A DNA stretch of 64,000 nt from positions 682,001-746,000 of the forward strand of contig JAMPIQ010000002.1 in the NCBI GenBank assembly GCA_024699855.1. The letters are read 5' to 3'. Under the pieces are notes generated by a model. The model worked only from the letters and a program-made list of their open reading frames with translations, searched no databases and was not told where the DNA came from. Source of the DNA: Aphelenchoides besseyi (Eukaryota > Nematoda > Chromadorea > Rhabditida > Aphelenchoididae). Below, piece by piece: positions 1 through 11,668 of the stretch (positions within the stretch are counted from its first letter, which is position 1; every line of letters starts with the position of its first letter). Position numbers and translations under genes: made by a program.

Positions 1-256
1 TTTGTGTCGGTTCGTTTCGAGCATAAGATGCACACTGTAGTTTCGGTTTATGGAACATTCAGGTGAAGCAATTGAGTTTCAACTGTTTATTTCTTGGTAA
101 GATCGAACACGGGATAAGCTTTTATAACTCAAAGACGTCTATTTCAACCGACTGCTTTTGAAAGAATCACTAACGAAAAGCAGTTTAACTAACTTCACCA
201 ACAAAAGCGTCCACAAAATATGTTATCGGGTTGTACAAAGGTCGAAAGTGAAAGTA

Positions 257-1480
257 TCACAAAGTTCCGGAATTGAACGAATTTCGAACTCCCGAATTTG
301 TTTGAATTGACGGCGTGATTATGTTTTCCTGCGACAGCGTAATCGGCCATGTGCCACGAGTTATAAATGTTTTTGCCATTAGACAAATGCGAAGAATATG
401 AGTTCGCAACGTGGGATTAACTGAAATGTAAATCAACGGTGGTGCTCCTTGACTGAGCAGATAGAAGGTTGAGGTCTAGAAACAAGCTAGTTGTCGGAAA
501 GATCCGGAAACTCACGATAACGATAAAATACTCGTTCTGAAAAAACTCTAAAAACTGAATCAGAACATAGCTCAAAGACGCTATGAAGTGAATTAATCCG
601 ACGAGCACGACTTGAATGTAAATCTGAGGCGAGAAAGTTTATTGTCGAATTGCGATCACTCACTCGTTTGTCCCGATGGACGGCCGTTCGCACTTCGTTG
701 GATGCCGAACGGGTAGCACGAAGATACAAGAAAATAAGCATTGCGTAGATTAGGGATTCGGTGCAACAGACGAAAAGATTGTTCGTGGCATGTGGCACAC
801 TTTTGTAACGTTCGCCAAGATCTTGAAAATAACCAAAATGTGGATTGTAAAGATAGGACATAAGTATTGAAGTGAAGATTGGTGGGACGGTAAATGTGAA
901 CATGTAGAAGGCGAGAAGCAACGGTATACACATCCACAGAATTATACACCAACCACCGAAAATGGTTTCGGCAAGATGTCGTTTGTACAAAACGAGACAT
1001 CGATTAATTCCGAGAATTTGACTTGTCGATGTTGATGCGATCCATGCACCTGAAGTGCCGGTTAGTTGGAAGCATAGTCGAGAACCTACCCGTAGCCGTG
1101 CATCCGGCGAAATAAACGATGGTCGAAGTATTTGGAGAGCAGAATACGATGCCCCTTAGTGTTCCGATTCCAACCATTAATCCGCTCGTTTGAAGTCCGA
1201 TCAAATGAGAACAACCGAGCAGAATCATGAACTGATAAGACGCTTGTTTTCGTTGTTCTATGGTCAACATTGCTATTATGCAAACGATGTAAAGAAACTT
1301 AAAAAGCCCAATTAGAAGCTTCAGCCGAACCACACTTACGAAGAAAGTCGAATACAAGGACAGAAAGAAAACACCCCAATAGGGATGTCGACGACTCTCG
1401 ACTGGAATCTTTTCGATGTCATAGAACGAACAGTTATACAGGGTCTCGTACTTTTGCTTATCGAACAGCAACACCTCCAT
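257..1480 (-). CDS. Srt-type seven-transmembrane chemoreceptor
   Basis: Five exons joined by four introns of 40-42 bp give an uninterrupted protein of about 350 residues. Family marks are an N-terminal YNCS segment ahead of the first membrane helix, an FCSPNTS loop before helix 3, an NRCLVLYKRH segment after helix 3 (the nematode equivalent of DRY) and a sixth-helix segment IYIQVVLVGLIHF. Seven hydrophobic stretches can be counted. Srt proteins are nematode chemosensory GPCRs of ciliated neurons; the ligand cannot be inferred. The ATG at 1478-1480 was chosen; another lies two codons upstream. Splice sites are canonical, for example a GTAAGT donor after STFF. The gene diverges from the ground-like gene across 728 bp. 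Family assignment is firm; exon edges were placed by eye. Confidence 0.82.
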
Positions 1481-2208
1481 TGTCAATGCGAAGAATGACT
1501 TGATATCTTTCTATCAAATCTTTATATAACAACAGAGCTTCAATGTTAAGATTGAACTTTCTACGCCCATTAAGCGACTGCATTTTTTAGGTCGTGAACT
1601 TAAAGAAATAAAAAATTGATGTATTTTTTCACTTCGACTTTGTCGAATTACGATTCTAGACGCACAGAAATGGAATACGAAATAAGCGAACGGTAAAGGT
1701 TAGGATTTAAACTTTCGAGTTGGACGACTCGAGAAGTTGAAATCACCTGTCAAATCACTAGAACGTCAAAACTAAAGGCTAATTTAGTTTCATTTAATGT
1801 CGAGAATTAGCGAAACTAATATGTGAGTTCCAATTGACGTCAAGAAGGCCTTCAAACCGTTTGTTCCAATTGCGTAGATTCACGGCATCAACGTTCGCAG
1901 TGTCGTAGGTTGTAGATCCCAAAGGATCATGTTCAGTTGGTCGCTAATTGCATCGAAAATTGAAAGCTCATCAATTTGAAGATGCACAGAAACATTTGAG
2001 CTCATCTTTGCGCCAAACAAAATTACCGACAATAATCGCATTAGCCCTTCGACGGCATTCGCGGATCAGCGCACTAAGTGGCGGTGCCGAGAGCAAGAGT
2101 CGCGCCGAACACGGGACGTGACTCCCCGACTCATTCACGCAACATAATCGCATCTCACAAATCATCGTACTTAACGTCGAGATTCGCTCATTCGTTTTAC
2201 ATAGCGTG
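1481..2208. other. Intergenic region between divergent genes
   Basis: No ORF resembles a gene here. It separates the Srt gene (leftward) from the ground-like gene (rightward), so both promoters should lie in it. No clear TATA box was identified. Confidence 0.5.
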
Positions 2209-3437
2209 ATGCTTCCACTCGTTCTGTTTGTTTGTTTTTTGGCGACCCTCAATGCAGAGGTTATGGTAAGTTGACGAATGGACCGCTAATCTTGTGCTTT
2301 TAGAATGAGCCTCAGGGTCCACCACATCATTTACCGTTTCGACGAATGTTCTTGATACGCAAAAGCGGTGGGTTTGTAGCGCATGATTATCTTATTGGTG
2401 AGATTCAGAAATCAATCAAACTAAAGAATTGAACGCGGATCTTCGTTCGATGCGACGCAAACGATTGGGCTTTGCCCCACCACCAGTTCCACCACCGGTT
2501 CCGGTTGCAAGTCCCGGTAATTAAAGCAAAAAACTGCTAATTGAAATCGTTTAGCGTATTCGTATTCTTATGCCCAGGCTCCTTCACAAAACTACTATCC
2601 AGCTCCATCCTACTCAATTCCATCTGCTCCGGCTCCGCCTCCAGCTCTGCCACCGCCGCCGCCTGCGCCTCCGGTTTTGATTGCTCCGTTACCTCCTCAA
2701 GCTCCTCAACCGCTTCCATCAATCGGACCGACTCCAATGTCGGCGACTTGTGCGCCCGCCGAAGCGGCAAAACCGAACTATCCATTGCCTTCGTGCTACA
2801 CGAATAATTACGGTTTCATGTGGTGAGTTCAATGACAGTCGGATTGTCATTTCGATTCAGTTGTAATCAAGAGCTCGAAGATTCGGTGGTCAGATCGTTC
2901 AACGAACTTCGTGACTCACGACCCGATTGGTCTTCTTGTAATCTCCAACAAATTACAAACAAAGTGCAACAGAATGCTGAGCGTGAATACAACACAACCT
3001 TTGAAGTGATTGCAGGCGTTGGCGACTATGCTTCGAGGTTTGAATTCAAGTTTCTACGAAACTAATGTTTGAAGTTTAGATCACATTTTTGGAGGTTAGA
3101 ATAAATCGAGATCATTCAAGAGTTTTTGTTTTAGCAATTTGATTTGTAAACTGGAATTAGACGGAAGGTTCATTCTTGTCTATGCAACCGCTCATCTCGA
3201 TGCCGAGGTTTGTAATCTGAAGAGTTCTTGTCTTAGAATCCACATTTTCAGGACTATCCAGATAACGGATCTGAAGGCTACGCCGAAGGAAACACCGTCG
3301 GTGATCATGGAACTGGAACTGAAACGAATGTTCAACCGCCAAGTCCTCCCGAAGAAAGTGCCTACGGTAATGAAGGAGAAGCAACACCGCCAAAAGAAGG
3401 ATCGTACAAAAAATTTAACTTTTCTTCTCGTGTTTAA
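2209..3437 (+). CDS. Secreted ground-like domain protein with proline-rich linker
   Basis: The start MLPLVLFVCFLATLNA is a signal peptide. A basic patch with RRKR (possible furin site) follows, then a Pro/Ala-rich linker of about 80 residues at 2557-2760, then a Cys-bearing domain beginning CCNQELEDSVVRSFNELR and ending in NLICKLELDGRFILVYATA. This spacing (paired Cys, helical region, then C-K-aromatic-Y strand) matches the ground-like domain of nematode hedgehog-related secreted proteins, which are cuticle or epidermal matrix associated. The C-terminal tail is Gly/Glu/Pro-rich and ends NFSSRV. I place about seven exons with 30-44 bp introns, all with canonical ends; the 15-bp micro-exon around 3083 is the weakest part. 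The neighbour on the opposite strand ends about 100 bp downstream (convergent). Confidence 0.7.
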
Positions 3438-3540
3438 AAGAATTAAAATAATGAAACCAATTTTTTGCATCGATTTTTTATTTTCAATTAAAAATTAACA
3501 TTTTGATTCACAAAAATATGTGATTTGATCGTTAGCCGAC

Positions 3541-4303
3541 TTAGGCGGCTGACTTCTTGGTGGTGGTGCGTGGCTTCTTCGAGGTGGTCTTCTGGGTAGA
3601 CTTAATCGATGTTGAAGACGATTGCGTGGATGTAGCATTTGAAGACCGTGTTGGGATCGCCGGTCACTTGTGCCAATCGATCCATATTGACAAAGTCCTG
3701 ATTAAAGTCGCCGTGTCCTATCAAAACCAAACGAACTTCTTTATTCTGAAGCTCGATTGCGTATGCACGTGCATCATCGACTTCGTAGTATTCCAAATCG
3801 GAGATGAAAAAGATAACTGTAAGATTGCCGGGACTTGCCGTATAGTTCTGTTCAATCACGTAGTACAGGCCGCTAAATACCAATTATCATCGATATTCTT
3901 TTTGACTTACAGTGGTAACCAAGTGCCCCAATTGGAGTCCTGTTGAATTGACATAATTAGCGACATCCTTTTGACTACGAAAATCGCCAAAATTAGTCAA
4001 GTTCGTGTCATACGAATAAGTTCCAAGGGCCAAACGCTCCAAGTCGTCGAAGTAGGGACTAATGAAGACCTTTTTTACGAGATCGTTTTGATACTAAGAT
4101 CTCTTGTCGCATTCACTTGTCACTTATACTCAACACAAAATCCAAACCATCAAATGCGGCGCTGTCGTGCGAAGCGTCCAACAAAATCACAATCTGACCA
4201 TCACAAGGCTTCGAAGCAGCAACTGAAATACGAAGTGAATGAGCTTGTAAGAAACTAACCAAATGCTCTGGAAAAAACTGATGAAAAATAGTCGATTCAA
4301 CAT
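3541..4303 (-). CDS. Secreted vWA-domain protein, copy 1
   Basis: Exons give a compact vWA fold: strand 1 KPCDGQIVILLDAS, then FDDLERLALGTYSY, a nucleotide-fold strand LTVIFFISDLEYYE, and VRLVLIGHGDF followed by the MDRLAQVTGD helix. This architecture is common in nematode secreted vWA/C-type-lectin proteins. The MIDAS metal motif DxSxS reads DASHD, so its last Ser is lost. The 5' end is problematic: the exon starting MLNRLFFISFF (signal-like) cannot be spliced in frame to the vWA exon with a canonical donor. At the 3' end the frame either stops after VFNID or, through a 45-bp GT-AG intron at about 3597-3641, continues into a Ser/Thr/Lys-rich tail ending KKSAA. It is paralogous to the gene at 5174-6352. 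It may be a pseudogene. Confidence 0.6.
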
Positions 4304-4715
4304 TTTGGAAAATGTAAGTGAACGCAAATGACTTCTTCTTAAAGGTACCGGAGCTTATCAGTGGCGGTTGATCAACTAATTATGCTTATTCTCTTATTGG
4401 AATTGAGTTTTTAATGATCAATCGACTCTGCTTGATGTTACTCGATGATTGGAAAAAACTTAAAAAAGAATTTTTGATTCCCCAAAAGTAGTCGGTTAAC
4501 GATCTATTCACGTGCAAATCTGTGTGCCGTTTGTGAACATTTTGTTTTCTTTCCAGCTGCACAAACACCCTACGCACATGTTTGTAGCAGTTGGACAAAG
4601 ACTAAAATGACGTAGAAAATCGGGTTTTTATATTTCAAGAAGTGCTGTTAGTATTTAACATGAATGTAAGTTCATATCTGTAAGTATTGTAATAGAAACT
4701 TCAAAAATCATTTAG

Positions 4716-5155
4716 TATCTTTCACTTATATTATCGAAAAATCTTGATTATTGGCTCCTTCGGATTGTCGATTTCTATCGTTGTTTCGTCCGTATGGTCA
4801 ATAAAGAAGCAGAGTGTAGTGTTGTCTCAACGATTTCAAGAGCTTCTACGTCAACTGATCATGACTTTGTATTCGAAGGTTCATCTGATCGATTGCACTA
4901 AACAATACTTGTTTTAAAACGTGATTCCCGGGTTTCTGATCATTTTCCCGCTCTTCGGAAAAATTCTCTTCAGTCAACTTGGCATTGACACGTGATTCCT
5001 GAGCGAAATTTCAGTTCTTCTTTACATATACTTGCCGCTTGTGAACTCGCTCAGCACTCTTTTCTTTATCAAATGCTATCGACCACCGATAGTTCGAGTA
5101 TTCGCAAACGGTTGTCGTGCCATTGGATTGCATACGAACGCCCTTATAACAATTT
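4716..5155 (+). pseudogene. Broken 7TM chemoreceptor, C-terminal half
   Basis: After an acceptor at 4711-4715 the plus strand encodes a membrane helix (IIGSFGLSISIVVSSVW), a cytosolic loop with VVLSQRFQELLRQLIM, a helix VIPGFLIIFPLFGK, and a final helix followed by FFIKCYRPPIVRVF. That order, with the closing CYR motif, is the C-terminal half of nematode Str/Srh-type chemoreceptors. Stops interrupt the frame near 4915 and 4992, and no splice signals rescue both. No N-terminal half is visible upstream. It lies between two vWA paralogues on the opposite strand, and its open frame runs into the stop of the second. Called a pseudogene; the exact subfamily is uncertain. Confidence 0.5.
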
Positions 5156-5173
5156 CAGTTAATTTCAAAGAAT

Positions 5174-6352
5174 TTATGCGAAAGGACAACCGAGTACTTG
5201 CTTAAACCAGGACTGATATTCGTCGCCGGGCAAACTTCTTCCATCGTCCCATTTGAAAGCTGTGGATTGACCGTTTGTTATTCTAATCAACTGATCCATA
5301 GTGAGCCAGTGGTGTTTAAAGTTGCCGTGACCAACCAGAACCAATCGAACTTTCTGATCCTGTAGTTTCTTGGCGTAGAAACGCGCGTTCTTGATTTCGT
5401 TCTTTTCGAAATCCGAAACAAAAACCACGACCGTGATCTGATCTCCGGGAATTGACGTGTAATTTTTGTTGTAAACATTCTTTAAACCACTGAAAGAGAT
5501 TTTGCCATGAATGTTTTCTGACGAGTGCGTTCTTCACTTGTGGTAAATCTCAAACTTGGATTAATAAACCTTTTATTGAACTTCACGCGTAAACAAAACC
5601 AACAATTAAACGACAGATACGATATCAACGAACAGGTGAACACAACAACACTATGGCCAGTTGGCCTTTAAATAAATCAAGACGGGAAATGATCGATAGG
5701 GTGGTGGAATACGGTAACTGCTAAACGGTTGATTGAAAGAAAACTACGACGACCAGTCAACATCGCCGACCGACAACTAACTGAATGAGAGGCAGAATGA
5801 TGGCTATTAAAAGAAACACCGTAATTTCCAGACTGACGCGCAGATGCATCCAACAATTTTAAACAATGTTTTCAAACAAAATGGCGGACCGTTTTGAATG
5901 TTCAGAAACGGAGATTGGCGCCCTCTTTCTTCGCGACACGCGACATTTTCTGAGCTCTCACTCACTATTCCAACTAAGTAAGACCTTCACCTGCTTTCAA
6001 CGAGTTCATGTAGTTGAAAACATCTGTTTTGTTTTTGAAGTCTCCAAAATTCGACAACCTTGCATCAATGTCTAAATACGATCCGATGGCCAAATGTTCG
6101 AAATGATCAAAATACGGTGTATTGAACAGATTCTTTTCATCCTAAACCCCTTTGCTTTGATGTGACTGTGAACTTTTATTGAACTGTTGAGTGGTGTAAG
6201 CGACCCAATCACCCGAGTCGTTGATCACAATCACGATTGGGCCATCACACGGGTTCACCGATTAGACTGAAATTGAAAGTTATGTTGCTTACCAGAATAA
6301 ACAAACCCAATTGTACATAAACAAAAATCAGAAGAAGAAGCCGAGTTAACAT
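5174..6352 (-). CDS. Secreted vWA-domain protein, copy 2 (possibly broken)
   Basis: The paralogue of the 3541-4303 gene. Exon 1 encodes a signal peptide, MLTRLLLLIFVYVQL. Later exons carry NPCDGPIVIVINDSGD, FDHFEHLAIGSYLD, VVVFVSDFEKNEI and VRLVLVGHGNF, ending in a short tail VLGCPFA. The MIDAS motif is degenerate: NDSGD in place of DxSxS, losing the first Asp. A TAA lies directly upstream of the NPCDG segment in its own frame, so no canonical splice joins the signal peptide to the vWA exon; copy 1 has the same problem at the same place. One intron is 32 bp (about 6140-6172). Another, from about 5500 to 5985, is unusually long and holds non-coding sequence. Either both copies decayed here or my exon model is wrong. 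Confidence 0.5.
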
Positions 6353-7085
6353 TTTGGGTGTTGATTAACAAATTCAATCAAATAATTTATATCAATGGTC
6401 TTGATTGTCAATTCGTAGGTTCTTCACTTCCTGCTTACGATGACAAAAGAGTTAATAGATTAGAAAACTTGGTCAAGAATCGAAGGCTTTAAACGGTTTG
6501 ATACAAGTATTCGTTCAAGTTTGAGCTCAATCAACGTGCTTATTGATACTCAGCTCTTTTATCACAACCCTTAAAGTCTACACTTTTTCCATAAACTACA
6601 AACTAAACGTTTTTGCATATTTTGATCAGTCGGTTTTACTGTTGAGTTTATGTTTGACGTCAGAACAAGTGATATTTCATCTCCTACCTTTTCATTTCCA
6701 GTTGTCATTATTACTCACAGCAGCTCGAAGAGCGTAACCTTGGCAGCAGCAAAGAAACGGCATTTTTTCTCATTCCGTCAACAAAATGACCCAACGGTTA
6801 AGTGAAAACTGTCGTGTTTGTTTATTGAAACAACAAACTAAACTCGTCTGTTAATCACCAATCGGCGGTTTCTGAGGCTCATCGAAGAGTCTCTTCGACT
6901 TGGAAACGATTCTTTACGATTGAGGAACTAGAAGATGACTCTCAAATTTTCAATACCACAAATTTCCCTTATACTTCAACTTCCCAATGTTAATCAAATA
7001 ATTTTTTCTTGCGATTTCCCCATCAGAACGACCAATAACTTCGATTGAGTTCCGAAAGTTACAGCACATTTGCAACGCCATCAAG
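6353..7085. other. Intergenic, no gene recognised
   Basis: A short open stretch at 6786-6850 starts MTQRLSENCRVCLL. It could be a 5' exon of the downstream gene but is followed by a stop and I cannot splice it convincingly. Nothing else stands out. Confidence 0.3.
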
Positions 7086-7112
7086 AGTGAAAATCTACAG
7101 ATTACTTGAGTC

Positions 7113-7797
7113 GTGTTCAGAAAATGCAAACATCGAGAAAACCAAATTGGAAAATGTCGATGTTGCGAACAACTTTTGTTCGATCAACTGCCGGATCAAA
7201 TCGTCGATGTCTCTTGCCAATATCAAGTTTGTACGCTTCTGCTCAACCGTCAATGTCTGATCGAAGAGTTGATGGTTTTTAGAAAGAAAACTAGCCAAAT
7301 AAGTGAGTATCTTGCGAAGATTTTGCGCTCATTAAATTCACATTTCAATCACCTATTCACAGTCCAGGCTCTTAAAATTGTGTTGTCCACTTACTGTCAC
7401 TACAATCTTGACAAATCGGGGCCGTAAGTTTGAATGTCCTGTTTTTTACTCGTATTTTAGATTGGAACAAAACAATTTAATCGAAATGTTTGTGATCGAC
7501 ATCGTATATCCTTACTATTACACCGAGTCGACTTGGCGACGTCGACATAGTGCTCATTTCGTCGCAGTTTCGTCTGTTACGAACGATCAACAACAAACTG
7601 ATGTTGCGATTAACACACCGCTGAGAACTCATGGCGTAAAGTTCCTAATTTCGACTGATAATCTGCTTGTTTAGTACGAGTTGAGTACGAGATTCCAGCA
7701 GGGTTTGATCGAAATTCAAAAGCTGATTGATTACTCCAAAGTATCAATCTCCGAAGTTTTCATTTACTTTCAAGATGCAGAAGTTAGTCGTGAATAA
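7113..7797 (+). CDS. Unassigned multi-exon protein
   Basis: At least four exons are linked by canonical introns (7301-7360, then 37 bp near 7423, then 39 bp at about 7635-7673) and keep one frame to TAA at 7795-7797. The first listed exon carries a CRCC motif and an amphipathic run LPDQIVDVSCQYQVC. Later exons read IEMFVIDIVYPYYYTEST, then an Arg-rich WRRRHSAHFVAV, then helical LSTRFQQGLIEIQKLID, ending EVSRE. I recognise no family; the C-x2-C pairs might bind zinc. The true start is unknown: an upstream exon may exist near 6786. The 7301 onward splice pattern supports real coding on this strand over the antisense frames. Confidence 0.45.
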
Positions 7798-8619
7798 GAA
7801 GTTTAATGTTAGTTTAAGGATCGTTTGTATAAAGTCTGCGACCTTTTGTCGTTCAAAAAAAACAATCATCAGATTCAAAATGGAAACAACAGTTTCTATT
7901 GGCATACAAAAACACCAAAATCATCACTTATTTTTGATGCTAAGTGCAATAAAACGAGAGTTAAATTTTGGAAAAAGAGCGGTCAAGTTGATGTGTAAGA
8001 GAAGAGTTCATTCCAATTGATAACTCTCACACCTCGGACCTGCTCTTGTCCTTCCACTCCTTTCGCCTTTTTGTTGTCGCTGTTCGCCGAAAAGCAAACG
8101 AACTGGTGGGGTGCGAGAGCGATGAGAAGCAGCCAACCCGATGATATTTCTCGCCGTCTCTCGTCGTCTACGCGCTCTTCTGCTCGTCGACTTTTTGTTC
8201 ACTTCGATTGCAGCTGGAGATCGAATAACTTCGTATCGTGTGCGAATAACGTTACGGGAACACAAAAAACAACTTTGTGGAGTTATTGGACTTTCCGAAC
8301 AACTTTCAAGATTATAACCCGGTTCTTAAAAGACAATTTATCGCAAAACATTCATAGTTTAAGCGTACTGTTGACGGTTTTGTACGAAACAACGATGACA
8401 AGTCAATGGACACTGAAATTGGATTCCAATGTTGTGGCCCGAAGGCTTAGGGCCGACAATCCAAATTCCAGCTTGTTGATTACCGTCAACGAGAAAACAA
8501 AAACAGCAGGGATGGTGAACTTTATTTTAATGACTTTAAAATTCTGATTTCGGTATTTAAATGAATACTTTTGTTCGGATTTATAGTCCCGCTCGAGTAA
8601 AAAACCGAATTTATATACT
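7798..8619. other. Non-coding stretch
   Basis: A 176-codon open frame (8017-8547) covers most of it, but its composition (Ser/Arg/Phe runs, no hydrophobic pattern) and the lack of splice logic suggest chance. No repeat unit or RNA gene was recognised. Confidence 0.3.
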
Positions 8620-8940
8620 AGATGTTCGGGCCCGCGTAGCACAGGATAACAGAACAATATTTATTAACGGTGCAGAATTAATATAGCAATAATTTAGCAA
8701 TGGGATCACAACTTAGTTCGCCCGCTAACTAGGGCAACAACGCGGCTAAGTACCCCAGCTAACTGCCTGACACTCCGGCAGCACGAGCGAGGTAGTCACA
8801 ATGCCCAGAGTTAGACAATAAAACAATCGGTATAGAAACCTCAGGACCGAACACTAGAGAAATTACTAAAGACAACAACAAATATCAGGCGAGAGAGAGA
8901 GAAAAAGCAAGCGGCGGTCGTGGGCAACCGTCTACGGAAG
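8620..8940 (-). repeat. Possible solo-LTR-like repeat
   Basis: Read on the minus strand this AT/GC-mixed block ends with an AATAAA signal (about 8660) and a TATATAA-like string, and differs in texture from its flanks. No TG...CA ends or target duplication could be fixed, so the LTR reading is an inference from promoter and poly(A)-like signals only. Confidence 0.2.
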
Positions 8941-9711
8941 ACACAAACCCGGTTTGGTAGTGCATTTTCTTAAGACCCTAACAATCATCTTCTTTTGGCT
9001 GTTTATTTCGATATTCGTACTACTAAAGTACTCCGCTTTAGTCAATCTAACAATTTTCAAAGTGATATAAGTCGTTGAAATAATAAAGCTTGGCGGATTG
9101 TCTCTGCGGCACTGCAAAATGCAAGAAAGCGTAAGATGCCCGAGTAATCGAAGGTATTTGAAGATCGGGTCAAACATGAGGGTGGAAGAATGTGGACAAT
9201 GTGAGAGTTGGATGGCACTACTTTTATCGAGTAAGAAGAATATAGAACGCAATGGTTTGTACCCTATCCACTTTATGAGAATTAATATGAAACGAACAAA
9301 ATATAGTTGTGGTCTGGAATCGGATGAATTCGGAGAATCGGAATGAGCATTTAAGAGCTGAATTATATCCGGAATAAATGAAGACTAGTGACCGAAAAAT
9401 GATTTGTGACTAAATAAAACGGAATGACTCAGTTTTGTTAACTAGGTGACAACGGGACAACCGGTACGAAATTTGAGTTCACACGAGAGTGTTTGGCCGA
9501 AGGTCAATCATCCAGCCGGTTGTTGTTATAAAAAATCTCTCTTATCCATCTTCCGCTTGGTTTGTTTTCTAATGTTCCCGACCTTCTTACGGATTTTGCA
9601 AAATGCATTTGTCGCTGCGATATTCTCTGCACATTTGTGCAATTGAGTTGACATTCTATACAACCTTCTTTCCGTTCAGTCTCCAAATTTGACGAAGCAT
9701 AATGTTCACTA
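8941..9711. other. Non-coding stretch
   Basis: Only short overlapping frames on both strands, none with a recognisable motif. It leads into the exon split by the MITE. Confidence 0.3.
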
Positions 9712-10288
9712 ACGACTTGGTGCTTTCCGCAAGTGTGTCCACCAGATTAGGCGTTCGAGTTATTCTATTCCTGTTCTACAGTGTGACCCAAAATCCTCGC
9801 CAACCGGTCAAACCGCAGGTTGGTCCCGCCGCGAAAAATTTTTCATTAAGCTCAATTAAAAAGAAATGAAAGGGCGATTTTCAATTGTTTTCGGCGTTTT
9901 TTGTTGGGTTTTTTAACGAGCAGAAGCGAAATTGTAGCCGCATTTGCTACGGTCACTCCGGCCATGTACCAAAACACGATGTTTGGTTATGAGAAGCGGC
10001 TAATTGAGTGTGTTAAGCAACGAGACGGGCATGTGAAATCGCGCTATTGAAAAATAAACGGTTATTTTTTATCAATTAAAATCGTTCAAAGCATAAGCCA
10101 ACTCCTGAACGTGTCTGAAATCCTCACAAGTCGAGTTTTTCGCGGCGGGACCAAACTGTGGTTTGACCGGTTGGTGAGAATTTTGGGTCACACTGTACAT
10201 TGCAGCGTTTGCCCAATCATTCTCGGTGGTATTGAATGGTTGTTTTCATTTTCTAAAGCAGAAGGCCGATTATAATTCCGGCGACTAG
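9712..10288 (+). pseudogene. Exon split by a MITE (membrane protein fragment)
   Basis: An ATG at 9712 opens a frame that ends in a hydrophobic run VILFLFY exactly at the TA where a 417-bp MITE begins. After the MITE the frame resumes as IAAFAQSFSVVLNG, so without the insert and one TA copy the two sides form one continuous hydrophobic segment of about 55 codons ending at TAG 10286-10288. This looks like the first membrane helix of a membrane protein, perhaps a 7TM receptor. Downstream frames around 10346-10537 (FRICLTLQLLLSSIHVLL) may be further decayed exons. With only one helix preserved the family is a guess. Confidence 0.4.
9779..10195 (+). mobile_element. Tc1/mariner-type MITE with ~60-bp TIRs
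   Basis: Terminal inverted repeats of about 60 bp begin CAGTGTGACCCAAAAT and match their opposite end with few mismatches. The element is flanked by TA on both sides (9777-9778 and 10196-10197), the hallmark of Tc1/mariner insertion. Length is 417 bp. Near the right end a plus-strand remnant, YEKRLIECVKQRDGHVKSRY then TGA at about 10046-10048, resembles the extreme C-terminus of a Tc1/mariner transposase, so the element is probably an internal deletion derivative of an autonomous parent. It interrupts an exon. Confidence 0.85.
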
Positions 10289-11262
10289 ATATCCAATTGA
10301 AACAAACGTCTTCCTATGATCATCGCCATCTCTTACTAGTGACTTTTGGGATGTCGGCTTCGATCTATTCCGATTATAAGACAATTATTAGACTCTGAAT
10401 TCGTATTTGTAGCCACTGATTATTTCCGTATCTGTTTAACGCTTCAATTGCTCTTGAGTTCAATTCACGTTCTTCTTAAAGCCGATGGCATCTCCAAATA
10501 CGCTTCTAATCAGATCTTCGATTTATTCTCCTGTTAACTTCTTTGGTTCTTCGGAATTGCTCAATTGCAATTTCCGGATCGTCGCGTTTGTTTCGCGCAC
10601 GCAAACGGACGACAAAAAGACGCTCAAAAATCGACAAACCTCGGCATTCAAACCACGTCCTGGTGAAGAGCAGAAACAGAAAGCAAATCAAAACGAAAAA
10701 ACGTCTGATCGATCGAACGGCAACGTAATTTACAATCGAATTCTTTGTTGCGAATGGTCGGCGAGTAAACGAACTTTCAAGTGCTTCCTTCGGCAAACAT
10801 TTCGACGCCCAAATTTGACTATAGATCTTGGTACTCACTTTTTCGCCATCAACTCACTTCTTTCACATCAACACTACTGCACAATCTGAAGCACGTGTTC
10901 CGATTGCTCGTCAGATTTCAGCTCTCGAATCGTCGTCAAACCTCGATTTCTGTATTACTTTGTTTACCTGCGCGTCAATTTTAATATTTTGAAGGATTAC
11001 CGTTTAAACGTTTTTACTCCCGTTCTAATTGATCAGTCAAAAAGAAGTCTCCGATCGTTGTTAACCAAAGGTTTAGACTTGATCGTCTCGATTACAGACA
11101 TCCTAGCGCCAATGAGGAGGTACACAAACCAAATTAAAGAGATTGAAACGTGTATTTTCATGCGTAGGAGTTTTGACTAATCGAACTATTTGCCCAGCTG
11201 TGAGTGTGGTCCTCAAATTGACTTATAAACTGACACGGGAATTGTTTTCGAGTTTCGTCGAA
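10289..11262. other. Decayed or non-coding stretch with TTCCG motifs
   Basis: It contains a small plus-strand group of TTCCG motifs (10277, 10366, 10422, 10571 and 10897 or thereabouts). A 134-codon frame at 10485-10889 is Lys/Gln/Asn-rich without a recognisable domain. No firm gene. Confidence 0.3.
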
Positions 11263-11664
11263 ATGAAAACCCAAATATTCGTTCTTGTGTTGGTCGTTCT
11301 GTTGGTTGAAGGACGTGGAATGGGCAAAAAGCGACGAGTAGTGCCAAACTCTCAACGCGGTGGATGCGGGAAACACGAGCTTGAGGTTCCCAATACGAAC
11401 GGTACCGGAACTCACTGCGTAGTCGACGACCCAGAAAAATGCCAAAGTGAGCGGAAGACTGTCTAACCTTTATTAACGTCTTTAGAAACCGAAGACTGGG
11501 TCGATTGTACTCCGTTGGTTGATCCGTGCCAAAAGAGCAGTTGGACGTGTCCGGAAGCTGCTCAATGCCTCATCGACCCCTGCAATCCCTGTAAAAGGCA
11601 TTTGTATAGTGAGGATTGGATAGAAGTCTGCAAAAGCAGAAGAACAATAATTTTATTCAAATAA
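11263..11664 (+). CDS. Small Cys-rich secreted protein
   Basis: Two exons give about 120 residues. MKTQIFVLVLVVLLVEGRG is a clear signal peptide, followed by a basic KKRR patch that could be a processing site. The mature part carries about ten cysteines, including C-x6-C-x6-C spacing in the second exon (segments SSWTCPEAAQCLIDPCNPC). The intron at about 11448-11485 is 38 bp with GTGAGC donor and TTTAG acceptor. I recognise no family; the size and Cys pattern suit an extracellular defence, matrix or inhibitor protein but that is inference. It ends 5 bp from the stop of the convergent 7TM gene at 11669. Confidence 0.6.
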
Positions 11665-11668
11665 ACGA

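Noticed and set aside
10485..10889. 134-codon plus frame
   Set aside because: Low-complexity Lys/Gln/Asn content, no family, lies in decayed sequence.
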